NCBI RefSeq assembly: GCF_015160855.1 | Contig: NZ_CP063373.1 | Coordinates: 7,725,001 to 7,789,000, forward strand | Origin: Streptomyces ferrugineus | GTDB taxonomy: Bacteria > Actinomycetota > Actinomycetes > Streptomycetales > Streptomycetaceae | Reading direction: 5' to 3' | Length of the DNA stretch: 64,000 bases | In this document: positions 18,854 to 26,700 of the stretch, piece by piece | How positions within the stretch are numbered: position 1 is the first letter of the stretch | How the letters are laid out: the number at the start of each line of letters is the position of its first letter | The notes under the pieces: model-generated | What the model was told of the DNA's origin: nothing | Seen by the model: only the letters and a program-made list of their open reading frames with translations | Database searches by the model: none | Program-made: the position numbers and the translations under genes

Positions 18854-20182
18854 GTGACCAGCCAGGAGCAGGCGCTCGCCATCGCCGACCGTTGGCTCAA
18901 CCCGGACGGCTCGGCGGAGCCGCGCCGTGAGGTCCGGACGCAGGAGTTCGACCTGGGCTGGGTCGTGTGGGCCGCGCCCGCGGAGCCCGAGCGTGACCCG
19001 GTGACCGGGGAGCGTCGGCCGCCCGCCGAGATCGGCAACGCCTGCGGGGTCGTGGACCGCCGTACCGGCGAGCTGACGGTCTGGCCGTCGGTGCCGGTCG
19101 ACGAGGTCGTGCGGATGTACCGGCAGAAGCACGGCCATGCGGCACAGGACGCGGGATCGCCGGAGGGCGCCCGTCCGGTCACCGGCCCCGGCAACACCGC
19201 CGTCTTCACCTACGTCGACCCGGCGAACGGCGAGGAGACCACTCTCTTCCGCACCTCCGCCCCGGGCCTGCCCCCCGCCGAGCACCAGGCGTGGGCCGAG
19301 CTGCGGCGGATGAACGTACCCGTCGACAATGTCGTGGCCATCCACACCGACCTGCGTCCGAGCCTGCTCCCCGGCGGCTACACGGCCGAGCTGCTCAACG
19401 CCTTCCCCAACGCCCAGCTCTCCTGCTCGCAGACCTACGGAGCCCGTCCCGAGGCCCGTGCGGAGGGCATCGCGGCGCTGGTCGAGCAGGTCGAGACGAT
19501 GCACCGGATCGCGGGGCAGCAGCCGCCGCCCCGCCCCCACCGGGTTCCGGTTCCCGCCCAGGTGACGCCCGCGGAGCCGATGCGTGACGTGGCCCTCGGC
19601 CGGCATCTCGTCGAGGTCTTCGGCCAGGACGGCGTACGCCGCTTCGACGCCGACGACATCGCCGACAGTCCGCTGCCCGAGGCCACCAAGGAGACGCTCA
19701 CCTGGGCCGGGCTCCCCGCCGACCTCCCGCTGTTCTTCACGGCCGACCGGCCCGACGCCCCTCCGGCCGGCGGACTGTTCACCGACGTCGCCACGAATCT
19801 GCGCGAGCGGCGCAGCCCGGCCGGCGAGGAGAAGATCGGCACCCTGGCCCATCTGGCGCGGATCGGCTTCGACGGGGTGGCGGTCGTGGCGGTGCAGTGC
19901 CGGCCCGGCTCCGGGCAGCCGGACGGTCTCGGGGCGGTCTGGGCGGTGGATCCGGTCACCGCCGAGGCGCGCTACGTCAATGTCTCGGTCGCCGCCTTCG
20001 CCCGGTCCCTGGCCCTGCTCGCCACGGTACGGCAGCGGATGCAGGGCATGGACGCGGTCGCGGCGGGCGCGGAAGTGGCGGAGCTTCAGGGGCGGTTGGC
20101 GGCCGTCGACGCGTCCGCGGCGGCCAGCACGGAGACCTGGTGGTCGCTGATCGTCGAGCAGATGTGGCACGGGTTGTTCTGA
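18854..20182 (+). CDS. Imm35-like / degenerate deaminase / SUKH-4 immunity protein
   Basis: A 442-residue, three-part protein. Residues 1-100 resemble the Imm35/YrhB domain (QALAIADRWL, FDLGWVVWAAP). Residues 100-220 look like a toxin-type deaminase, but where active members have T-E-L-x-P-C..C this has HTDLRPSLLPGGYTAEL, so both zinc-ligand cysteines and the motif glutamate are replaced. Residues 235-442 match the SUKH-4 immunity fold (HLVEVFGQDGVRRF; VWAVDPVTAEARYVN). GTG at 18854 has AAGGAG about eight bases upstream. It is likely an immunity factor whose dead deaminase may act as a decoy or binding module. It sits with an ATPase gene upstream and an Imm35-like gene downstream. Confidence 0.78.
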   Translation: MTSQEQALAIADRWLNPDGSAEPRREVRTQEFDLGWVVWAAPAEPERDPVTGERRPPAEIGNACGVVDRRTGELTVWPSVPVDEVVRMYRQKHGHAAQDAGSPEGARPVTGPGNTAVFTYVDPANGEETTLFRTSAPGLPPAEHQAWAELRRMNVPVDNVVAIHTDLRPSLLPGGYTAELLNAFPNAQLSCSQTYGARPEARAEGIAALVEQVETMHRIAGQQPPPRPHRVPVPAQVTPAEPMRDVALGRHLVEVFGQDGVRRFDADDIADSPLPEATKETLTWAGLPADLPLFFTADRPDAPPAGGLFTDVATNLRERRSPAGEEKIGTLAHLARIGFDGVAVVAVQCRPGSGQPDGLGAVWAVDPVTAEARYVNVSVAAFARSLALLATVRQRMQGMDAVAAGAEVAELQGRLAAVDASAAASTETWWSLIVEQMWHGLF

Positions 20183-20220
20183 GGCGGCCTGTTCTGCCCG
20201 GTCCTGTGGGCGCCCATCGA

Positions 20221-20255
20221 GACGACAACGACAAGGACAACGACAAGGACAAGGA
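20221..20255. repeat. GACAAC/GACAAG microsatellite
   Basis: Short hexamer-like repeats (GACAAC and GACAAG) fill the spacer before the next gene and run into its AAGGAG ribosome site. Slippage here could alter the untranslated leader length. Confidence 0.7.
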
Positions 20256-20265
20256 GAAACGCCCC

Positions 20266-20577
20266 GTGACTTCGGGCGACACGGCACCGCCCACCACCTC
20301 GGAGCAGGCACTCGCCATCGTGCGCGACCGGTACGCACAGCCCGAGCTGCCGGACGGCACCGCTGCGGAGCTGCGCGTCGAGGAGTTCGACATCGGCTAC
20401 CTGGTGTACGCCGTGTTCCCGCCCGTCACGGACGCCGCCGGCGGGCGGCCGCAGCCCGCTCCGCCCGGCGGCGGCAAGATCGTGGTCTCCAAGGAGACCG
20501 GCGAGACCGTCACCGTCCCCAACTACCCGACGGAGACGGCCATCGCGCTCTACCGCCGACAGCGCGAGTCTCGGTGA
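20266..20577 (+). CDS. Imm35/YrhB-like small protein
   Basis: A 103-residue soluble protein. SEQALAIVRDRY and VEEFDIGYLVYAVFPP repeat the pattern of the N-terminal domain of the preceding SUKH-4 protein (QALAIADRWL, QEFDLGWVVWAAP), so it is a stand-alone copy of that domain. The end reads KETGETVTVPNYPTETAIALYR, typical of Imm35-like immunity proteins. GTG at 20266 has AAGGAG nine bases upstream. It forms an operon-like set with the two genes before it. Which toxin it protects against is not shown by the sequence. Confidence 0.75.
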   Translation: MTSGDTAPPTTSEQALAIVRDRYAQPELPDGTAAELRVEEFDIGYLVYAVFPPVTDAAGGRPQPAPPGGGKIVVSKETGETVTVPNYPTETAIALYRRQRESR

Positions 20578-20592
20578 CGCAGCACTCGGTAC

Positions 20593-21015
20593 TCAGTACA
20601 GCGAGAAGCCGCCGCTGTGCCTGCCCTGATCCTTCTTGCCGGACTGTGATGTCTGGTCCTTGGAGCCGCTGGGCTCGGACTGCCCGGAGGGGGCATCCCC
20701 GCCCGCCGGTGCCTCTCCGTGCCTGATCCGGTCGCGTTCCTCCTCCGACAGCGACTCCCACTGGCCGCGCAGGGACGCCATGCCTCCGCCGAGGGCGCGG
20801 GCCACCGCCGGGTCGTCCAGGGCGTCGCGCAGGGCGAGTCGGCCGGAGAGCATCCTCTTGGCCGCCTCCTGAAGGTCTTTGCTGACGCCGTCGTTCTCGG
20901 ACAGCTTGCGCAGGGCGGAGTTCAGGGAACGTATCTGCTCCGGTTCGAGCGCCTCGTCCAGTACGCCGCGGTCCGGCGGATTCGGGTTCGGAGAGTTCTC
21001 GGGTCGCCCGGTCAT
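20593..21015 (-). CDS. Small VLSGR-family protein (paralogue 1)
   Basis: A 140-residue hydrophilic protein of unknown function. It is one of four related proteins in this window. Shared core: a helix with S-L-x-x-L, then LQEAAKRMLSGRLALRDAL (others read MAKEVLSGRVSLREA and similar), a second helix with WESLSEEER, a charged low-complexity stretch and a C-terminal GGFSLY. ATG at 21015 has GAGGAG nine bases upstream and is preferred over the longer frame. It converges with the Imm35-like gene (15 bp apart) and diverges from the membrane protein at 21149. Relatives at 33487, 34300 and 49653 all neighbour WXG effectors, suggesting a secretion-linked role. Confidence 0.78.
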   Translation of the reverse strand: MTGRPENSPNPNPPDRGVLDEALEPEQIRSLNSALRKLSENDGVSKDLQEAAKRMLSGRLALRDALDDPAVARALGGGMASLRGQWESLSEEERDRIRHGEAPAGGDAPSGQSEPSGSKDQTSQSGKKDQGRHSGGFSLY

Positions 21016-21148
21016 ATCGCTGCTCCTCGTTTCTCCTCGCGTCTCGACACCCGCAGTATCTCCCGTCACTTACGGGTGCCATGCTGACCCCCACTGGCCG
21101 AAGCGGTGAAGGATCGAAGAGACGGGCTGAGGAGAGGGACGTATTGTC

Positions 21149-21793
21149 ATGGCTCGGACACGGCGCACCAGCGTTGACGCTTCCCTCACCGGCTTGGTCG
21201 GCGGAGCCTTCGGACGCCTCGGGCGCGCCGGCGGTCTGGTCTTCCTGCTCGCGGGCCTCGTACTCAGCGGATGGGGCGCGTACGAGGGGGCGTACGCGGC
21301 GGGTTGGGCGGGCACGCACGGCACCCTGACCGTGAAGCAGTGCGAGGTAAGCTACCCGGGCAACGCCTCGCGCAGCAGCCGTAAGAACCGTCGGCCCGTC
21401 CGTTGCGAAGGCACGTTCGTCTCCGATGACGGCAGCAGTACGGATGCCAACGCCGCGGTGCGGGTCAGGAGGCAGTACGCGCCGGGCGCCGAGTTGTCGG
21501 TGCAGCAGACGGAGCCGCCGACGGCGGCCGACGCCGGGGATGGCGATTACCTGCAGAGCGGCGTGGACCGGGCCTGGCGCTGGTTCGGCGCCTTCTTCGG
21601 GGGCTGGGTCCTCACGGGTCTCGGGGTCTTCTGCCTTGCCACCGGTTTCGCTCCGTTCGGGCGGAGCCGTGTCTCGTTCGACGCGGCGTGGGAGGCGGCG
21701 GGGCGGGGCGCGACGCGGTGGGTCGTGATCGGGGCGGTCGGGGTGGGGCTGGTCGGGGCCGGGGTGTCGTTCCTGGTCAGCTACTTCTTCTGA
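21149..21793 (+). CDS. Membrane protein with paired-Cys external domain (paralogue 1)
   Basis: A 214-residue protein. A transmembrane helix (about 30-50) leads to a domain with GTLTVKQCEV and, some 28 residues later, CEGTFVSDDG, then two more hydrophobic helices (about 145-170 and 192-213). The two cysteines could form a disulphide outside the membrane. The same layout (GTLTV/KLTV-x2-C, then C-x-G-TF/NW, then two helices) recurs at 36347 and 36963. It resembles DUF3592-type proteins, but that link is tentative. It is divergent from a VLSGR-family gene. Function unknown. Confidence 0.78.
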   Translation: MARTRRTSVDASLTGLVGGAFGRLGRAGGLVFLLAGLVLSGWGAYEGAYAAGWAGTHGTLTVKQCEVSYPGNASRSSRKNRRPVRCEGTFVSDDGSSTDANAAVRVRRQYAPGAELSVQQTEPPTAADAGDGDYLQSGVDRAWRWFGAFFGGWVLTGLGVFCLATGFAPFGRSRVSFDAAWEAAGRGATRWVVIGAVGVGLVGAGVSFLVSYFF

Positions 21794-21907
21794 TACTCCT
21801 TCCGACCGGGCCCCGGTGGGGGTTGTGGCGGATGGCGGCGGGTAGTCTGCGCCGGTCAACTTCGCGTTGATCTTTCTTCGTTCAGTCAACCACGGGGTCT
21901 TGCAGGC

Positions 21908-22319
21908 ATGTCGACGCCTCCACCGCAGTATCAGAATCAGCCGCCGTACGGACAGCTCGTTGCGAGCCGTGAAGTCCGCCGTCGTCGTCCTGGCGGTGTT
22001 CGGCGCCGTGGGCTACTGGGTCTGGGACTACAACACCAGCCCCACCGGGGGCAAGGCGAAGGCGGAGGCTTCGGCGTCCGCGGCGGCCGAGGAGGCCAAG
22101 CAGCACGAACCCGAGATCGGCGACTGCGTCAAGGTCGAGGACCCCGACGGCGACCCGGTGCCGACGGTCGTCGACTGTGACTCCGCCGAGGCCCAGTACA
22201 AGTTGGGCGAGTGGATGCCCGGCAAGCACCAGGAGTGCGGGTCGGAGTACGACTACGGCATTCAGTACCGCAACAGCGGCCACAGGTCCAGCTATACGTT
22301 GTGCTTCACCAAGGTCTGA
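21908..22319 (+). pseudogene. Single-pass secreted/anchored Cys protein with apparent frameshift
   Basis: The start MSTPPPQYQNQPPYGQ (ATG at 21908) is the usual Pro/Gln-rich N-terminus of streptomycete membrane-anchored proteins, but its frame runs into basic nonsense after about 18 codons. The next frame over, from about 21960, continues with SAVVVLAVFGAVGYWVW (a transmembrane helix), a small-residue linker and a four-cysteine domain (GDCVKVED, VVDCDS, HQECGS, YTLCF) ending at 22319. So the gene is split by a one-base frame change around 21950-21965. It is either a true pseudogene, a shorter gene starting at TTG 21960 or GTG 21969, or a sequencing error. Confidence 0.65.
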
Positions 22320-22379
22320 GTGGCGGTTCTCGGGACGGCCTGAGGGGCTCAGCGAGCTGACCGGCTGGTGCGGGCTGAC

Positions 22380-22434
22380 CGGGCCGATCGGGCCGATCGG
22401 GCTGATCGGGCTGATCGGGCTGATCGGGCTGAAG
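22380..22434. repeat. 9-bp tandem repeat
   Basis: About six copies of ATCGGGCTG or its variant ATCGGGCCG run head to tail between the frameshifted gene and the convergent gene at 22455. They encode nothing supported by neighbours. Confidence 0.85.
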
Positions 22435-22454
22435 GGCTTGTTGAGCCGGGTGGG

Positions 22455-22850
22455 TCAGGGCATCGCATCCGCCAGCGACGCTCCGGCCGCCGCGAGAATG
22501 ATCGCCATCATGGCCCAGCGGGTGCGTGCGCGCCGTGCCAACTCCACGCTGGCACCGGCGAAGGCGAAGGCCAGGCCGTACACCACGGTCCCCACGCCCG
22601 CCTGCGTGGCGTCGTTGAGACGCCCCACGATCACGAAGAGGCAGACCAGCGCCACCAGCGCCCCCGCGGCCATGAGACCACCGCGAGCGCTCCGCGCCTG
22701 CTGAGACCGTTGTCTCGCGAACCCCGGATCCGGTTGCCCCTGGAAACTCGCCCTGACTTCGTCCACGCCCGGCAGGACCGGATCGCCCTCGCCGCCTCGC
22801 ATCTGCATCTGTACCTGTTCCCCGCCGCGTTCCCGGCCGTGCGTCGTCAT
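22455..22850 (-). CDS. Small membrane protein
   Basis: A 131-residue protein of unknown function. The hydrophilic N-terminal half (about 55 residues, rich in Arg, Gln and Gly) precedes three hydrophobic stretches: LMAAGALVALVCLFVIV, VGTVVYGLAFAFAGA and WAMMAIILAAAGA. ATG at 22850 is 39 bp from the divergent ATG at 22890, so the two genes share a very short promoter region. No catalytic motif is seen. Confidence 0.68.
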   Translation of the reverse strand: MTTHGRERGGEQVQMQMRGGEGDPVLPGVDEVRASFQGQPDPGFARQRSQQARSARGGLMAAGALVALVCLFVIVGRLNDATQAGVGTVVYGLAFAFAGASVELARRARTRWAMMAIILAAAGASLADAMP

Positions 22851-22889
22851 GACGAGGCAGCGTAGGTCAATTCGCTAAGCTCACGCACC

Positions 22890-23543
22890 ATGTTGCCATC
22901 GCACACACCCTCCCCCGCGCCGGACGCCACGGTCATACGGACCGGCCGCCGCGGTGCCATGGCCGGACTCCCCTGTTCCGTCGTCCTCATCGCGCTGGGC
23001 GCCGTCGGTGTCTTCGGTGCCGTCGTGATCGCCACCGGGAACCAGAAGGGCGAGTCCAGCCCCGCGGGGTTCGTCGGCCTGGTGTTCATGGTGGTGCTGG
23101 GCCTTCTGGGCGTGTACCTGTTCATCGCCAACTGGGCGAACCGCCGGACGAGGATCCTCGTCGACCACACCGGCCTGTGGATCGACGGCGGAAAGCTTCG
23201 CAACGTCATCCCCTGGCAGGGCCTCGCCGGAGTCGGCCTCTACTGGAGCAAGTTCGGCCGTCAGAAGGTCTACTCCCTTGAGCTGTTCCCCACCGGCCCC
23301 ATCGACCGGGACGACCCGGTCCTGTGGACCCTGGTCCGCGACGAGGAGCCGCCGCATCCGAACCTGCCCCGGCTGCGCTACCGCGTCCCCTTCCCCGCGG
23401 GCTGCCAGGAGCAGGTGGTCGCGGCGGTCCAGCAGTACGTCCCGCACATCTGGCTCGGCGAGTCCGAGCGTGCGCAGGGACACATCGGCCGACCTGACGT
23501 CAAGGGGCACAAGGAGCGCACTCGGGGCGGCCGTACGCAGTGA
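22890..23543 (+). CDS. Two-TM membrane protein upstream of the toxin gene
   Basis: A 217-residue protein. Two transmembrane helices (about residues 26-50 and 60-85) are followed by a cytoplasmic domain beginning RTRILVDHTGLWIDGGKLRNVIPW, a beta-rich PH-like pattern (strand, turn, W-x-G-L), and a basic tail. It lies 195 bp ahead of the large toxin gene on the same strand. A role in anchoring or exporting the toxin is possible but not shown. The protein at 57288 has a similarly organised layout but is not clearly homologous. Confidence 0.75.
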   Translation: MLPSHTPSPAPDATVIRTGRRGAMAGLPCSVVLIALGAVGVFGAVVIATGNQKGESSPAGFVGLVFMVVLGLLGVYLFIANWANRRTRILVDHTGLWIDGGKLRNVIPWQGLAGVGLYWSKFGRQKVYSLELFPTGPIDRDDPVLWTLVRDEEPPHPNLPRLRYRVPFPAGCQEQVVAAVQQYVPHIWLGESERAQGHIGRPDVKGHKERTRGGRTQ

Positions 23544-23738
23544 ACGGCCGGCGATCGCGTCGTGCTCCTCACGACTCCGCACAACGACCGCGACCTGCAA
23601 CGGATTTGTGACAGCGAACCCCTGAGGTTGCCTGCGGGTGAGTCCGTAAACTTTGCGGACGGCTGTACTCCTGTGTGATTTCCCTTGACGGATGAGGGAG
23701 TTGTACGGCCGTGCTGTCCGACGGGGGTGCTTTTTGCT

Positions 23739-26700
23739 GTGGCGATGATGTTGCCGGACGAGCTCGAGTGGGTCCTCGAGATGCTGGGCTACCACTGGCC
23801 CACGGCGAACGAGGACAAGCTCAGAGACTCCGCCGACGTGTGGCGGAAGTTCGGCGACGACGTCAGACAGCTGCACACCAAGGCGAGCACCAGCGCCCGT
23901 CAGGTGGTCGCCCACAACGCCGGCGAGTCGATCGACAAGTTCAGCAAGACCTACGAGAAGTTCGACGCCGGAAACGGCTCCGACGGCTACCTCGCGAACG
24001 CCGCGGAGGCGGCGTACCTCATCGCGAACGTCCTGGAGTCCTGCGCCTACCTCGTCGAGTTCGCCAAGTGGGCGGTGATCGCCCAGCTCATCGCCCTGGC
24101 CATCGAGATCGCCGCCGCCCACGCCGCCGCGCCCTTCACCTTCGGCCTGTCCGAGGTGGCCGGCCTCGGCGCCACCCAGGTCACCCGGCTGATCGTCCGA
24201 CGTCTCCTCGACGAGCTCAAACAAGCGCTGATCGAGGCCATCGTCGAGACGATGAAGGAACCGGTGATCTCGGCGGTCGAGGCGATCATCACCGACCTGA
24301 TCCGCCAGACCGTGAACGTCGGCTTCGGCGCCCAGGAGGGCTACGACGTCGGCGCCACCCTGAAGGCCGGCGGCACGGCAGGCCTTGACGCCCTGAGGCA
24401 GAGCCCGCAGACCTTCGCCGAGGGGGTGCGCGACAGCCTGGGCCAGAAGGCGGGCAGCCGGGCCCGGGACGCGATCGACAGCCGTATCGACGGGTATGAC
24501 GGGCCGTCGGGGTTGTCGGGGTTGTCGGGGGGTGACATCGGCAGCGACTCCGGTTCGGGAGACTCCGGCTCGGGAGACTCCAACTCCACGTCCTCCAATT
24601 CCTCATCCTCCGATTCGAATTCGTCGGGGTCGGACTCCTCCACCTCGACGCGATCGAGCAACGGCAATGTCCCCGGCACGAACATAGGCAACGGCATATC
24701 CGCCGACACTGGCGGCACCGACGTACCCGCACCCAACATCGGTGCGGGCCCCAGCTCCGACTCCGGGCCGGGACCCGATTCCGGGAACCCGACCTCCTCG
24801 GACACCCCGTACGCGAGGCCGACACAGTCCCCGACGGGATCGTCCCTGTCGGACTTCGACGACCCCTCGCCCGGCGGTCCGTCGTCCAGTTCCCCGGACT
24901 CCAGCGGTCCGTCCAGCACACCGAGCACGTCCGGCCCCTCCCACACCGGCGGCGGCTCCCCCGTGTCCGGTCTGTCGTCACCGACCGCGCAGTCCGCGCC
25001 CACGCCCGCTTCGTCCGGCGGTACGTCGTCCTCGCCCGGGGGCGGCTCGATCGGCACCCAGATCGACGGCCTGGCGGCCACCGCGCCCACACAGTCCAAC
25101 GCGGCACCGACACCGACGACGGCCGACTCGTCCCCGACCGGCACCGGCGGCCGCCCGGACGGCGGCTCGGCGATGCCGACGTCGCCCACGGCGCCGTCCG
25201 CCGGGGGTGCGACTCCGGGCACGCACCAAGCGCCGGGCGGGTCGGGTGGGACGCCGTCGGCCACGAGCCCGACGGCCAACTCGGGCCCGGCGCGGAATCC
25301 CGCCTCCGGGACACCGACCACGCCCTCCACAGCGGGGACCGGCCCCGCGTCCACGCCGAGCCCCACGTCGCCGACGACGCCTCGGAGTACGCCGGCGCCG
25401 ACACCGGACGGCCGAATACCCGGTACGGCGGACGGGCGTACGTCCAGCACGCCCGACGGGCGAATACCGACTCAGCGCACTCCTGGGAGCACGACGCCGG
25501 GCGACGGGACTACGCCCCGCAACTCCCCCGGGACCACAACCCCGGGAGACCGCTCCACACCCGGCAACGCCGCCGGCACGACGCCGGGCGACCGCACCAC
25601 ACCCCGCAACACCCCTGGCACGACGCCGGGCGACCGCACGACGCCCCGCAACACCACGGACCCGAGCACGGGCGCCCGTACCACCACCCCGGGCCAGAAC
25701 CCGAGCACGACCAGCCCGAACCAGAACCCAGCCCCGTCGACTCCCACCAGGACCGCATCGCCGTCCGCCGCCACCGCCACCCCCACGTCGACGCCCTCCC
25801 CCTCGACCGGTACCGGCCCCGGGCGCCCCTCGACACCGAGCAGCGGCACCCCGAACTCCTCGCCCCAGCCCGGTCCGACGAACAGCCCCTCCCCTGCCCC
25901 TCACGGGACGCCCGGCACGGCCGGCGCGACCGGCACTCCGAACCAGCCGAGCGCCGCCGGTTCCACCCCCACCAGGCCGCCCCACCAGCCGCCGGGCAGC
26001 ACGCCGAACAACCCCAACCAGCCGGGCGCGCAGCCCACCACCCAGCACCCCCCGGCGAACACCCCGAACCAACAACAGCAGCAACAACCCCAGGTCACCC
26101 CGGTCCCGATCCACCACGTGACCGTGACGCCGCACAACCAGGCCCAGCAGTCCACCCCACAGCCCCCGGACTCCGCCCCCAACAACCCCAACCAGCAGAA
26201 TTCCTCGGACGGCCCGAAGCCGAAGGAGCCCCCGACCCCGGCGTCGGAGACCCGCAACACCAACCCCCCGGGCGGCGTCATCGACCCCACCCGGGACGAG
26301 CAGGACGCCCTCGAGAACTCGGTCCCCCGGGACGAGAACGGCGACCCGACCCGACCTCCGAACCCGGCCGACGGCCGCTGGGTCGAGCGCATCAACGGCG
26401 AAGGCCGCGACGCTCCCGGCCGCAACAACAACTGCGTCGACGTTGCCCTGTCCACGGTGGACACCTACGCGGGCAACCCCACCGCCGCCGCCAGCCGCAC
26501 CCCCGACCTGGACGCCGACGGCAACCCCTCGGACCGCGGCGAGAAGGGCGGCCGCGACCGCATCGAGAACACACTGGGCGCCCGCTTCAGCGACATGGGC
26601 AACGGGCGCGACGCCTTCGACCGCCTGGAGAACACCCTCCGCGACAGCGGCCACGGCTCGCAGGCCGTGATCATCACGCAGGACGCCAACGGGCGGGCGC

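Noticed and set aside
22368..22865. Frame reading a repeated Arg-Ala-Asp tripeptide (plus strand)
   Set aside because: Produced by the 9-bp tandem repeat; the minus-strand gene at 22455 better explains the following sequence.
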